64,000 bases of DNA from Effrenium voratum (GCA_963377175.1 CAUJNA010001213.1:1047001-1111000); one strand, 5' to 3'. Positions 10,501 through 20,509 are shown, counted from the stretch's first letter. A program made the numbers and translations. The notes: generated from the letters alone by a model not told the origin.

Positions 10501-12263
10501 GACAAAAGGACCCACACCCTTGTGGAAACTGAGTAATGAATAAAGCTCAATCCGACCCACTCCAATTGGCTGAATTCTCCCATGATTGAGGTTGAGAGGT
10601 TGGCCGGTTTTTTTTGCTCCTCCCATCTCTCCTTCCCCAGCCAGAACTAGCTCCATTTTTCGCTTTTTGTTTTTGGCTTTTTTGGGGTCCCTTTGTTTCC
10701 CACCAACCAGACAAACAAAAAAGCTCATTTTTTCTGCTGGGGTCCTAATTCCAGCCTAGTCTCGAGTTTCCCACTCCAATTGGCTGAATTCTCCCATGAT
10801 TGAGTTTGAGAGGTTGGCCGGTTTTTGCTCCTTCCATGAGTTTGAGGTGCGGGCGCACAACAGCTGCCCGGGGGGCATTTGGAAGGGCGGGTCCCAGCCG
10901 CCTCTGACCCTCACCTTCCAGCTGCACCCAGAGGACTCCGAGGAGGACTTCACCCTCTTTGAGGCGAACTGGAGGGCGTCAAAATCGATGAAGCGAACGG
11001 GTCCCTCACGGCTTACTTACACTGTTGATGGCTCTTTTCTAGTGGTCTCTGTGTTTCTTGCTGTGCATCATTTTTTTTAATTTTGCCCAGGGCAATGGTT
11101 TTGTTTGCAAATCGACTTGTTCGGCTGTGAGGCACAAATTGCATCACCAAGCCCTGCTCCCAGGAAAGCTGGAACACGGATGGACTGGGGCTCGGGCACG
11201 GGCTGAGCGAGTCGGACTTGAAGCAGAAGTTTGTGCTGCGCCTCGGAAAGGAACTGTCTCTGGGATGTCCGCAAAGGCGTTGCTTCTAAAGAGGAGACAT
11301 GAGGAGACCAAGCGAAACGCCAAACCCAGGCCGTCCGCATCCCGATTTTGACTGGGACCTCTTTTGAAACGACTTTGTGCGCTGAGTATAGGAGAGATTT
11401 GATGGGAACTCTTGAATGTCCTTTTCTCCGAGGCTCGAAATCCAAAGTTCACATGCAGCGGTTGTATCCTTTGTAGTTTTCTGAGCAAAGAACCAAAAGC
11501 GGAACGCCATCTTACTCACATGCATGCGCCCAAGCACACACACACGATCTTCCGGTTCCCGCAGACCACCTTCCGGGGGTCAAACACTGATCAGGCGTTG
11601 GCAAAAAAAACACGCCTCTTTTTTTCGGCGTTGGCGTGAAACCATGTGTTTAGGGCAAAAAAAAGCCGGTGGTCATATTTGTGCGCGCCGCGGGCGGGAA
11701 TGTTCGCCTGGTGGTCGGGAATTGTCGCCTGATTCGGGGAGATTGCGCTTAACACCCCAATTGAGCCCAAAAAGGCCGTAGGCAAAAAACACGCGCAATT
11801 GCCCCAGAAGGCAATTCGTATCGAAAAGGATTCAGGAAGGTCCAGGGATGGTCCAGGGAAACTGACTGAAGGGCTTTAGTGACTTTTGGAACTGTGGGGG
11901 CATGTCTTTTTTGAGGGTACTATTGTTAGTTTAAGGAAGCGAGCAAGAAACCAATTTCTACGATTTTGGTTGCTCTCTCTGTTGATCACACCCACATGTC
12001 ATAATTACAGTGATGGGCCAGGTGAGCCTTTGCAGCCTAGTGGCCATTAGTAACCCCTCTTCCTTCTGCCACACGGAACTGCTCTTCCTTGGCATTTGCT
12101 TCCCACTAGAGATCAGGCTTCTAGCAGCTGGTTGCACGGGTCCCGATGGTCGCTGTGTCTGACTTGTGACAGGCACTGGAGCGGTTTGCACAAGCCCTGG
12201 AAGCAGAACGGCAACTACCGGGACTACTGGCGCTCGCATCTCCAAAAGTTTGCACAGCTTTAG
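4399..12263 (+). CDS. Glycosyltransferase family 8 protein (multi-exon host gene)
   Basis: Seven + strand exons, in order, carry the landmarks of a GT8 glycosyltransferase, an enzyme class that moves a sugar from a nucleotide-sugar donor using a metal held by a DxD motif. They are VHVAYGGDLDVLEGLKASI (4.44 kb), VYARIYMDEIL (7.69 kb), VWLDADTIVQRDV with DAD as DxD (8.12 kb), YNTGVYVANLERW (9.1 kb), GIWKGGSQPPLTLTF (10.9 kb), SWNTDGLG (11.17 kb) and HWSGLHKPWKQNG followed by a stop at 12261-12263. The order matches the family. Clear splice sites are AG|G acceptors at 8096, 11164 and 12173, a GT donor at 8196 and a GC donor at 11277. Further 5' exons and one between 11277 and 12172 are probably missing from this list. 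No signal peptide or membrane segment was identified, and substrate cannot be told from sequence. The span is the gene range, not a continuous reading frame. Confidence 0.75.
5500..6266. other. Intron sequence of the GT8 gene, no feature recognised
   Basis: Overlapping short frames on both strands have no motif support. A direct repeat ATCCTATAGC sits at about 5942-5962. Confidence 0.35.
6267..6401. repeat. Hairpin MITE-like repeat, family A, copy 4
   Basis: AATGTTCACCCCGGATTAAT at the left pairs with ATTAATCCTGGGTCAACATT at the right, with an inner GGGGGGTGTCC / GGAACACCCCCC stem. The whole unit is close to the reverse complement of the copy at 22029-22160. It lies in an intron of the GT8 gene. 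Confidence 0.75.
7571..7731 (+). CDS. GT8 gene, exon B
   Basis: Reads EKILQLDTGTISDEVEK, then DDPEVYARIYMDEILQL. The segment (V)YARIYMDEIL corresponds to the family's conserved aromatic-Ala-Arg helix just before the DxD strand. The frame stays open upstream to about 7550, and several AGs could be the acceptor, so the 5' edge is approximate. Confidence 0.65.
8096..8195 (+). CDS. GT8 gene, exon C with the DxD motif
   Basis: Reads TGIVVWLDADTIVQRDV, then GELCEKLRQSGKTVGF. DAD is the metal-binding DxD. The acceptor is ...TGTGAG|GACGGG and a GT donor follows at 8196-8197, giving a 100-bp exon. Confidence 0.75.
8729..8885 (+). repeat. Imperfect tandem duplication in a GT8 intron
   Basis: TCCACTGATGAA...TGGAAATGGACCCTGGCTT...GGAGATTCCAAA occurs twice in a row, beginning near 8737 and 8805, with small indels. 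Confidence 0.55.
9059..9184 (+). CDS. GT8 gene, exon D
   Basis: Reads LRKDLTAYNTGVYVANLERW and then KRTKAAERFQELAAW. The (F/Y)N(S/T)GV...L..W block is the second strongest GT8 landmark. An AG acceptor lies at 9057-9058; the donor is uncertain. Confidence 0.7.
9241..9332 (+). repeat. Short tandem repeat just 3' of GT8 exon D
   Basis: The unit GGGGATCCCT(T/C)ACTTCAGC(T/C) followed by TTGGGACTCT occurs twice, about 52 bp apart. Confidence 0.55.
9762..9822. repeat. AAATA-rich tract and (TA)n microsatellite
   Basis: AATAAATAAATAAGTAAATA is followed closely by an uninterrupted TA dinucleotide run of about 20 bp. Intronic. Confidence 0.7.
10552..10838 (+). repeat. Direct duplication of a ~70-bp unit upstream of GT8 exon E
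   Basis: CCACTCCAATTGGCTGAATT followed by CTCCCATGATTGAG and GTTGGCCGGTTTTTGCTCC occurs at about 10556-10622 and again at 10770-10834. The second copy directly abuts exon E. Confidence 0.6.
10660..10745 (+). repeat. Dispersed intron repeat, family E, copy 1
   Basis: GGGGTCCCTTTGTTTCCCACCA...AAGCTCATTTTTT(C)TGCTGGGGTCC resembles 42210-42292, where the same blocks occur in the same order. Confidence 0.45.
10841..10975 (+). CDS. GT8 gene, exon E
   Basis: Reads FEVRAHNSCPGGIWKGGSQP followed by PLTLTF and an acidic tail (EDSEEDFTLFEANW). The (G)GSQPPL block matches the region between the NTGV block and the WN(x)GLG block in GT8 proteins. Acceptor ...CCATGAG|TTTGAG. Confidence 0.65.
11164..11276 (+). 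CDS. GT8 gene, exon F
   Basis: Reads ESWNTDGLGLGHGLSESDLK, then QKFVLRLGKELSLGCPQ. W-N-x-x-G-L-G is a GT8 landmark. Acceptor CTCCCAG|GAAAGC; the donor is GC at 11277-11278, a class common in dinoflagellates. Confidence 0.7.
12173..12263 (+). CDS. GT8 gene, terminal exon G
   Basis: Acceptor TGACAG|GCACTGG. Reads HWSGLHKPWKQNGNYRDYWR, then SHLQKFAQL and TAG. HxSG.xKPW is the C-terminal GT8 motif whose His helps bind the metal. This ends the gene. Confidence 0.75.
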
Positions 12264-14177
12264 TGAGAGATGCGGACAGAAAATGCAGAGGGAGTCCGCA
12301 CATCGATGCCCGGTGTCTCGCAGGGCTCTTTTCTCACCGCTTTTCAGCTTCGGATTGGATTCCCCGCAGGTCGTGTATTAATGTTTTGGCCCCTAAACGC
12401 AGCTAAGAAGTGGTTCCGTTTTGGAGGGTTCTTTCATGCCTCGCCTTGGAGCAAAGGGCTAGGACCATCATTACTGGTCGCTGGTAGATGGTTTCTCGAA
12501 AGCGAACACGGGGGCTTGCAGAAATCGAAGCCAAGCGCCTCATAAGAAGAGCCCTTTTTGGAAAGAGCTGCTTTGTTGTTTTGGGAAATCCACCTAAAAA
12601 ACAACAACGAAAAAAACGGTAAGGAACATATGAACCCTTGGAAGCAAATCATTGTCCATGGGTCTGGAGTTCTACATGCAGCTGCCTTTGTACGGTGGCC
12701 AATCACAGGCACATGACAGTATTCGGGCTGAGTTCGCTCTGGCCGCTAGAAACCATTAGGTGTTCCGTCTTTGTGGCCCCGTTGCGCAGCACCCCAAGAA
12801 TCTTGTGACCTCAAATAGGCCTTTAAGGAGGTCCAAAACCTGCCAATGACCCCTGAATCCGGACACATCCAATGGTTCCAATGATGCCTAGGGCAGTAGG
12901 CAATTTTGACATCACTCCCTTTGCTTCTTCTCCGCTGGGCGGATTCCGAGGCTTCCGCTTTCCTGGCTGCGAAGGTGGGGCCGGGGCCGGTTTTGTTTCT
13001 TCGTTGTCGTTTTGTTTTGGCCCAAAGTCCTGGCCACGGAAATGCTGCCATGTATAGCAAGGTCACTGGACAAGTGGGCGCACACAGTTTGAGCTGGCTA
13101 TGCAGGATAAACTGGCTGGAGTGAAAAGGATGCATGTCCAGAAACCGGCCAGACGGCCTTTGACTAGAGGAAGTAAGCCTTCTCGAACTTGTTGAAACTG
13201 GGATGGCAGGCTTGTTCCGAGCCTTTGAAAGTTCGAAAATCACCAGGCGGTTCCGAGATTTTGAGCGGTGTCTTTGCCAAGGGTGTTACCCTCAACCCAG
13301 AAAGCTCTCCACTTCTCCAATCAATCAACCCATAGGCCATGGGCTTGTAGCGGCAACAAAGCCTCCAGGCTTTTCAGGATTTCTGCGAGGGGTTTGTTGC
13401 AGAAGCTCCCCCTTGGCTGCACTACTTACTGTTGGATTTTAGTGGCAACATCTAGGGATTCTTTAGAAGAGTGTAGAGAACAATTCTGGGAAGTAGAGCG
13501 AGTAATCATCAGTTAGCACATGGAGTCTCATAGGACATCTCCAATTGTGTGCCAACTGTACCCACTAGTTATGCTAACTTATTGTTCCTCACTGGGGGCC
13601 GACTCGAATCTCTCTCTCCTTTTTTCCCCATCAGCTGAAAGCTGAAGCGACACTGGGCGGAAGGAATTCTGGAAGGGTTCCGGGCGGTTAGGGGGTTTGA
13701 ACCCCTGGTTGTTATAGAGGGTGATTTAATGGGAAGCTTTGTATGGGTTGACTCCTTTCCATTTGCTGAAATGAACATGTGTCATGTTCCCTTCTGGAAG
13801 TATGTTTCAGCATTCTCAGTATCACCGCAATCAGCATTTTTAGGCCAGTGTTACCACCTGTAACTACTTTGCCGGTGACACCCCGCGCGGTTTAGGGGGC
13901 GCTTACAAGCAAATGGAGTTAGCCAAATGCCGACCAAAATCATGGGTTTCCATGGGTTTCCTATAGAACTTCCTGTAGTTGGTTTCTTAGAATATCCTGG
14001 TGGCTGAAAATTTGAACCCATACCCACATGAATAACTTTGCCGTATGGCAAGGGGACAGGGACCCCCCCAACTGCAAAATGGGACCGGGGTATCCAGCAC
14101 AGCGGACAACTGGGTCACTGCAGGAAACTGATAGTGATAGGCAACAGGTGCTATGCTAATGGGAGGAGGGGTATTCT
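12264..14177. other. Region between the GT8 gene and the next exon-bearing stretch
   Basis: A possible short coding segment at about 12945-12995 (WADSEASAFLAAK, followed by GTGGGG) lacks a clear acceptor. No other motif, RNA gene or transposon was recognised. This should be the intergenic interval if the GT8 stop at 12263 is the true end. Confidence 0.35.
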
Positions 14178-14367
14178 CATGGTTGTTGTTGGGAAACATT
14201 TTGCATATTTTTGCAAATTGTGGTTTAGTGGTTGAAATCCAAATCCCCAATTAGCTGCTAAACAAATCTGAAAATGTTTGCTCTCCAAACCCAACGTATC
14301 CAACCACTTAACTGCTAAAATTCTAATATGTTTGCTGACCAAAACTCAACGTCAAGCAAGCTCTGGA
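14178..14367 (+). repeat. Intron repeat, family B, copy 1
   Basis: Begins CATGGTTGTTGTTGGGAAAC, contains TTGTGGTTTAGTGG and ends with CAACGT..CCAA. The 3' half is present twice (to about 14310 and to 14367). Related units occur at 14536, 15598, 18967, 19902 and 48813. Confidence 0.65.
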
Positions 14368-14535
14368 AATACCCATACCGAACTGAGCCACAATCAAAAC
14401 CTGGGCAGATGAAGGTTAGTAATTGAGGGACGACCCGATCCCAGCCATAAATAGCTGCGGATCTCCGCCTCAATTCTTGAAGCATGGTTCTGGGATTCCG
14501 ACCATTGTTCGTACCGATCGGTTTTGATTGCGACT

Positions 14536-14620
14536 ATCCAACTCCCCAGCTAGCTGCTAAAACCTCCGTTTTTTTTTTTTTCTCCCCAAAACCCGACGTC
14601 AACCCAAGCTCTGGAAGTTC
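14536..14620 (+). repeat. Intron repeat, family B, 3' half only
   Basis: CCCCAGCTAGCTGCTAAAA, a T run, then CCCCAAAACCCGACGTCAAC. This matches the 3' half of family B and lies immediately before a candidate exon. Confidence 0.5.
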
Positions 14621-14680
14621 CCCATACCCAACTGGAGCCGCCCTCCCACCCCAGCGGCCCAGCGGCCCAGCGCCCGGCGA

Positions 14681-14769
14681 GGCGAGTCGGACCCCCAGGG
14701 CTTCTGCGTGGGCCGGGCCCACCGGCCCTCGGAGCGCCAGTTCGTGGCGGAGGCGCTTGGACTGGGACC
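14681..14769 (+). CDS. Candidate exon, unknown gene (block H, 1)
   Basis: Reads ESDPQGFCVGRAHRPSERQF then VAEALGLG, bounded by GC-rich sequence that differs sharply from the flanking T-rich introns. Acceptor probably GGCGAG|TCGGAC. No family recognised. Confidence 0.4.
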
Positions 14770-15279
14770 GGGGGGGGGGGAGGGGATGGGAGGCTGGGGG
14801 GGGGGTTGGGAGGCTGGCTTCTGTGTATATCTCTTTGGGTTTGGTGGCCATTTCTACCGCGCTTTCCGACTGGAACCCGGGCAAGGGGGGGGGTTGGTTG
14901 GTCCAGCTTTTTCCAGCTTTTGGGCTGGCTTCCGGAGCTCCCGGACTTGCAAATCTTTTTTGTGGCCATTTCTACCTGGAGTCTCCTTCTGACCCTGAAC
15001 AAATTGCGTGATTACCCCCAACAATGGGGTCATTGGCTCATTTTTAAAGGGTCGTGGAGACTCCAGGTAGTGGTAAACAACAAGTTCCAGGACTTGTTTG
15101 GCGCATCCGCTCGGGAAGTGAGGAGGGGATCAACCCTGTAGAAATCAGCATTTCAGTTGATCCACCTTTTGTGGCTGGGAGAAACCAACCCCTTGAACAT
15201 CAACCGTCCGCGAAACGGGGCGCCCATTTTTTTTGGAAGGGAGATCCACTGGCGGCTGGACGGCTGAGGTCTTAGCCAG

Positions 15280-15350
15280 GTGGCCCTCCTTCAGACCTTT
15301 GCATCTCCACTCCCGACGCGTCTTCCGGCACGGGCTGACGCTGCCCGGAG
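15280..15350 (+). CDS. Candidate exon, unknown gene (block H, 2)
   Basis: AG|G acceptor at 15278-15280. The frame reads WPSFRPLHLHSRRVFRHGLT then LPG. It is followed by a short tandem ACCCGGAG triplet of copies, which may mark the exon end. Function unknown. Confidence 0.35.
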
Positions 15351-15597
15351 ACCCGGAGACCCGGAGACAAGCGGGCGGCGCAGCAAGCAAGGGTCTCCGG
15401 GTGAAACGAGTTAACCCATGTCAACCCCTGACAGGTGTCCCTCCGTTTCCCTGTTCACCTTCAAAAGTGGCGGTCGTTCACTGAAAACAGTCATTTGCAA
15501 CTTGTGGGAAATTCAGGGACTATGGCTTGATGCACGGCCTTCATTGGGAGGGGCGTCACTTATTGTTGGTTGGACAACTTGCAGTTGGCAGGGGATC

Positions 15598-15725
15598 TTC
15601 ATGGTTGTTGTTGGGAAACATTTTACATTTTTGCTTATTGTGGTTTAGTGGGAAATCCCCACTTAACTGTTAAAATTTAAATTTGTGCTCCCCTTCCAAC
15701 GTCAACCAAGTCATTGAAAGTTGAG
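15598..15725 (+). repeat. Intron repeat, family B, copy 2
   Basis: TCATGGTTGTTGTTGGGAAA, then CATTTTTGCTTATTGTGGTT, GTGGGAAATCCCCACTTAAC, and CCTTCCAACGTCAACCAAG at the end. Confidence 0.7.
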
Positions 15726-16074
15726 TTTTCCCTTGTGAGAAAAACGTAGCATGGGCCATGGAGAGTGGGATGCAATCACAGTGCTCACAGACAAGTCAAA
15801 TGACGACACGCGTTTAATACAGTGTCCATGGGGATATGTTTGCCTGCGTTGTTTCAATATCAGCCGAGCCCCTTTCGCCCCGAGTGCTAGGTGGTGCTAG
15901 GTGGTGCCAGTATGTCTATGTTGCTGCAATTATTGGTGTCCCACTGCGGGATCGAACAATCAAATTGTTCCTGCTTTCGGCTCGTTGTCGACGGCTTGCG
16001 AAAGACGGGTCAGCATCACAAGCTGCTGTGTCATCATATCTAACAACTTCTACTGAGAGTGAGGCTCAGCGAGT

Positions 16075-16345
16075 GAGCTATGGATCTGAAACCTGAATAA
16101 TGATTATTAGGTAACTCCTGCCCATGGTGATTTCAGCCGGGCCATATGTGAGAAGCTGTGGCTGTCCTCTGTGGGTTTGCCTGAAATTCAAACTAAAAAA
16201 AGAGGTACCAAGGTCAAGAGACACACAAACCCAGATTGAAGAAAGTGGATGTGGCCATTTGTCAGCATCTCTGGCGAGAATCTCAGATCTGTCAGATCAC
16301 GTGAGGCCGCAACCGCCAGGTTGTTGATCTAGTGAATTGGCGCAT
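16075..16345 (+). repeat. Dispersed repeat, family F, copy 1 (inverted partner at 44.8 kb)
   Basis: Blocks shared in order with the reverse complement of 44818-45110 include GGTGATTTCAGCC, TGTGGCTGTCCTCTGTGGGTTT, GTCAGCATCTCTGGCG, CAGATCACGTG and AGTGAATTGGCGCATGGGCA. Diverged; no coding capacity seen. Confidence 0.6.
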
Positions 16346-16460
16346 GGGCACACGAGCTGGTGGTATCCAAAATTGCTTTTAAAGAGCTGCCGCCAGTTCT
16401 GCAAGGGGCAAGTACCTCCAGGAACCAGCAGAGCAGCCAGAAGCCTTGGTGGCAAGGTCA

Positions 16461-16577
16461 GCCATCCGGTTCCTTAGCGTTGCAGCTTTTTAGGGTTTAG
16501 TCGTTGGATTTCTATTTAGTTCTATTTAACCCACTAAAGGTGAGTCACTTTTGGCGGGGGATCTGAGGACAGCCCAT
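16461..16577 (+). repeat. Dispersed repeat, family D, copy 1
   Basis: Shares CAGCCATCCGGTTCCTTAGC, TTTAACCCACTAA, GGCGGGGGATC and GACAGCCCA, in that order, with 22276-22384. Confidence 0.6.
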
Positions 16578-16636
16578 AAACCCCTGCACTTCGTAGGGCC
16601 AGCTTTGAGCCCCTTTCCTTCGGTCCTTCGCGGTGC

Positions 16637-16735
16637 CAGGCTTCAGCGAGGGGGGCTGCTCGGGGTGCAGGTCGGGCGTCGGGTCGAGTCTGTTTTTCCG
16701 GCTCTGGAGGCGAAGCGAGCCGATCAGGTTGCGTA
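16637..16735 (+). CDS. Candidate exon, unknown gene (block H, 3)
   Basis: Reads ARLQRGGLLGVQVGRRVESV then FPALEAKRADQV on the + strand. The - strand of the same stretch is also open and Pro/Glu-rich, so strand is not certain. No family recognised. Confidence 0.25.
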
Positions 16736-16788
16736 ATCGGTTTTTCGGGCTCACCTGGAGGTAAGGCGAGCTCATCTTTGGTGCATGT

Positions 16789-16870
16789 TGCTTGGATGTT
16801 AGGACTTAAGCTTTTTGCCAACTAGTGGTTTTTTCATTAAACCACTAAAAGTTAAACTTTTAGTAGGGGA
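16789..16870 (+). repeat. Dispersed repeat related to family D (partial)
   Basis: GCTTGGATGTTAGGACTT then GCTTTTTGCC also occurs at 60198-60235. The remainder (ACCACTAAAAGTTAAACTTT then TAGTAGGGG) resembles the 3' part of family D. Confidence 0.45.
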
Positions 16871-18800
16871 GCAGAAAGCAACCGAGTCATGATCAAGGTT
16901 CTTTTATTGGGAGGGTTTCATCGGAGACCGGCACGGGGTGAACTGGAGCTACAAAAATGGTAGTTTGTGTGCTGCGCTTGAACTGAAACGTGTTGTTTGG
17001 AGGCGGCCGCTCAGGGTGGCTACAAAGTACGCGGGCGACAGCCGTTCTGGGGGGTTGCAACATTGACACGTTTTGGCAACCCCATATGAGAATGAATGCG
17101 GTTAGCTTGTACCTGACCTTGGCAAAGTTTGCAACTGACACGTGCCAGGCGTCTGAGGATGGCGTTTTCTGAGCGCATGGTGAAAAGAGCCAGCCACGCT
17201 ACGCGCACATGACTTTATTTGGTTTCAGCGCCCAACCAGCTGATTTGCGTTTCTCAAAACAGCGGGTGTTTGCAAATGGTGCGTTTCCGTGTGAGTTCCT
17301 TTCTATCAGCGCATTTTGACTTGCCACACGTCGTTCAGTTTGTGGAAAACACGTCAGGAGGCGCGAAGCTCCGATTCGTCAGAGGTTTTGGGAGGGCAGT
17401 TGCCAGTTCCCTTCTTCAAACCTCGATACGGGCCAGTAAGGACTGGGCGAACGCTTTGGTTAAAATGGAAATCCCAATATCCTCTTCCTGCTTTCGGAAT
17501 CACATGTTTGGCTAATTCTTAGGAGCGATGCTTAGTAAGGGGGTATATAAGGAACCCCTTGGCGACCTGTAGCGAGGTGTTAATCCCTCCCCCGCAAATA
17601 GTACCCCGCCTACCAATATTATTTGGGGCCGGACCGATATTTATTGATAGGGCAATAGGGGGTCGGATTGTTGCTCCCGAGAAAGGAATTGAAGCAGCGG
17701 CATTGGTAGCATCAGCTTAGTATTGGCTTCGTTGGTCCCGGAGTACCCCTTGAATGAGGCTGGAGCCGGGCTGGGCGAGAAATCGGCCGGTTTAGCCAGT
17801 ATTGGTTTAGAATTTGCCTATTCAACAAAGGTAAAAGGCGGCATTTGGGACCCGGCGGTCGGGAAAAACAGAAGAAAAAAAACAATACACACAAAGATTG
17901 GGCGCATTGATGAATAGGTGGAAGATATTCTTGGATTCAGAGCCCTGAAGATGACCCACTCAGCTGTCCAGGTTTCTTAGCACATGGGGCAAAACTGGGC
18001 TGCAGCGGTTCGGTTCCTGGCGAGAATCGCGCAAATCGCCGCATGCCTTTCGGCTTCCAAGGGCGGACGAATAGTCCCAATATGGGCGTTCCAAGGAAGG
18101 CAGAACAGATTCAAATCAAAGGCCCCCACATTCGGAAAAGCGAATTCGCTCATTCTGTGCAATTTTCCCGTGGAGGTCACAGACAAGCACAAGTCAGACC
18201 CTCAAAGGAAAGATCGCAAGCGGCGTGAAACAAATTCAGCGGCGTTGTCGCGCATTAACGCACCGTTGAATTCCGGTTTGCCATTATGATGCCAGAACTC
18301 ACCCATGAATCTAGATCAGCCAGCATCGGCAGTGCCTGAAACAACATGATTCAGGAGAGACGTCCTAGGTCCCGCCTAGCCACCAAAAGGACACCGAACG
18401 TGGTATGAACAATGGCGCCCTTTTGCCGGACCCGATCAAGCATCCAGGCACCCCCCCACACACCCAAGCTTCAACGAGAAGCCTGCAGAACCCCAAAGCC
18501 GACAACCCAATGGTGCAACCCCTGGCTGCCAAAGGTTGCCATAGCCCCGCTTCGGAACCGGTTGCCCAGCTCAGCGCCACCGAAACTCAACACAACACCC
18601 GGCCGCAATTTGGAACTCAAGTCATGGTCCTAGACCAATTCCGTTTTGCAGCTTGAGAACACAAAAAAGTGTGGCATACACAAAATTGTTTAAAAACCAT
18701 TTTGCATGCACAACTCCAATTCCATTTGGCATACACAACCTCGTTTAAAAACAATTTTGCATACAAAACCAGTTCCATTTTGCATACAACACCTCGTTGA
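16871..18800. other. Intronic or intergenic stretch, no gene recognised
   Basis: Short frames on both strands overlap and show no motifs. Near 18670-18790 the phrase TTTTGCAT(A/G)CA(C/A)AAC recurs about four times as a short degenerate tandem (TTTAAAAACCATTTTGCATG and variants). Confidence 0.35.
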
Positions 18801-18835
18801 TTCCCAACGTGCAGCCGTGACCACGGGCGGCAGAG

Positions 18836-18921
18836 CAGCGCCTGGCGACGTTTGGGCGATGAACTTTTGGCGCTTCAGCTTTGAGCCGGAGGCCACTCGG
18901 ATGGAATCGGATGGGGAATGG
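18836..18921 (+). CDS. Candidate exon, unknown gene (block H, 4)
   Basis: Reads APGDVWAMNFWRFSFEPEAT then RMESDGEW. It is GC-balanced between a T-rich intron upstream and a G run downstream. Family unknown. Confidence 0.4.
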
Positions 18922-18966
18922 GGGAGGCGTGAAAACCGGCGGGGGGGGGGGCTTCTGGTTCCGCTG

Positions 18967-19088
18967 AAACATGGTTGTTGTTGAGAAACAGTATTCATTT
19001 TTGCTTATTGCGGTTTAGTGGTTGAAATCCAACCACTTAGCTGCCAAAATCTGAAAATGTTTGCTCCCAAACCCAACGTCAACCAAGT
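18967..19088 (+). repeat. Intron repeat, family B, copy 3
   Basis: ACATGGTTGTTGTTGAGAAA to CCCAACGTCAACCAAGTAAA, directly 3' of the preceding candidate exon. Confidence 0.65.
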
Positions 19089-19195
19089 AAAGATATCCCG
19101 CAACAGGCAAACAGAAGTGTGGGGGGATTTCGGATTCCGGAAAATGCTAGTCACATTGAGAGGTCAGAGAGATTACGGATATATCTAAGGGTGGA

Positions 19196-19354
19196 ATTAC
19201 ATACCCCTTGTTCATACCTCTTGGCTACTCTGGTTTCCAACCCACTTTATACAGCGTATATACCCTTTAGGGTTATGAAGTTATGAACATCATCAGGCCT
19301 CTCAGGGGTTCATTTGCCCCTTGGGGCTATGTAAACGGGGTATGTACAAACGCT
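19196..19354. repeat. Possible foldback repeat
   Basis: ACATACCCCTTGTT at the left and AAACGGGGTATGT at the right are near-reverse complements, enclosing about 130 bp with palindromic sub-blocks (ATATACCCTTTAGGGTTAT). No second copy was noticed in the window. Confidence 0.35.
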
Positions 19355-19630
19355 CTGTAGCCCAGTGCCCCTGTTTTCAACTTTGGGTTCCGATTCCTTC
19401 AAGCTCAACCCACCCAAAACATCGGTGCCTGTTTTCGTTTTTTTTCCCAATCCTAGAGGCTTTCGATTGATTTAGGGCCTTCAAATAACCTGGTTTTGAG
19501 ATCCCCAACCCCCGTCCGGGGTGTCTAATGCAGGGGTCGGGTCTTCCAGTGAAAGCCCCAGGAGGGATGGAAAACGAAAACTGGGCATCTGAGAGCAGCC
19601 CTGGAACTTGGGTTTCTCGGCCCGAAGGTG

Positions 19631-19752
19631 ACCACCGAGTTCCCCTGGAAGCGCTGGGGCCTGGACACGCGCCGCAAGGAGGAACGGGCACGGGCGGAGC
19701 CAAGCACAGCCCCAGTTCCGTGGAACTCGCACGTGTTTTTGCGCCGCTTTTT
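19631..19752 (+). CDS. Candidate exon, unknown gene (block H, 5)
   Basis: Reads VTTEFPWKRWGLDTRRKEER, then ARAEPSTAPVPWNSHVFLRR. GC-rich against AT-richer flanks and followed by a copy of intron repeat family C. Product unknown. Confidence 0.4.
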
Positions 19753-19754
19753 TT

Positions 19755-19870
19755 CGGGTTTGGTGGCCATTTTGGAAGCAAATAGTCTTGGTACTTTTTT
19801 GGGGGAGCATTTTGGTGGCAAGCACAAAGTTCAGGTACTCTTTTGGCCAATCCACTCAAGTGAGAATGAG
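19755..19870 (+). repeat. Intron repeat, family C, copy 1
   Basis: GGGTTTGGTGGCCATTTTGG...GCATTTTGGTGGCAAGCACA...TTTTGGCCAATCCACTCAAG, ending GTGAGAATGAG. It matches the family seen at 20.5, 21.5, 36.0, 38.5, 41.7 and 62.9 kb. Confidence 0.6.
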
Positions 19871-19901
19871 ACAAGGCCTTGTGAAGCGAGGGTAGAGTAC
19901 A

Positions 19902-20012
19902 ACATGTTTGTCGTTGGGAAACATTTTACATGTTTGCTTATTGTGGTTTAGTGGGAAATCCCCACTTAACTGCAAAAAAAGAATTTTTGCTCCCTTCAAC
20001 GTCAACCACGAC
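19902..20012 (+). repeat. Intron repeat, family B, copy 4
   Basis: ACATGTTTGTCGTTGGGAAA to CCCTTCAACGTCAACCACGA. It lacks the second half-repeat of copy 1. Confidence 0.7.
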
Positions 20013-20509
20013 AAGATGGATATAAGCAAACAGACCCAGTGCCGGGGATCGATTTTGTGGTCCTTCCGGTGTTTGTGTACAAGCACCCGGCACGGGGTTT
20101 ACCCTGGCACTTGGCATGTCCCAAGCTCAGACTGCGCATCCTGAACATAGGTGTCCCTTTCTTGGTTGGTCTGGTTGAAAAAGACAGAGGTCGCTGGTGG
20201 TGCCATCATGTACCAGGGCTATAGCTATTTTCCAAAGGGGACACTTAAGAATTGATGTGAGATACGTTAAAGCGTTTGAGCGCCTCTGTGAGTGGGGGGG
20301 GGATTGGGAGACCAGTTTTCTCCCGCAGGGTGAAAGTATAGACCCATCATTTGGATAAGAAAGGTGGATGACGAAACCAACATGGGTTGGACCTGCGACA
20401 TCTACTTGTATTCAGGAGACCTACATTTCCTCCAGCACCCTTCAAAAGTCCGTCAAAACTGGACCAAAAGGCAAGAAACTGTCAAACTCTGCAGTCTCAC
20501 GCCCTTTCT

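Noticed and set aside
14550..15002. - strand Pro-rich frames
   Set aside because: Antisense of a G-rich run and GC-rich exon; low-complexity, no motif.
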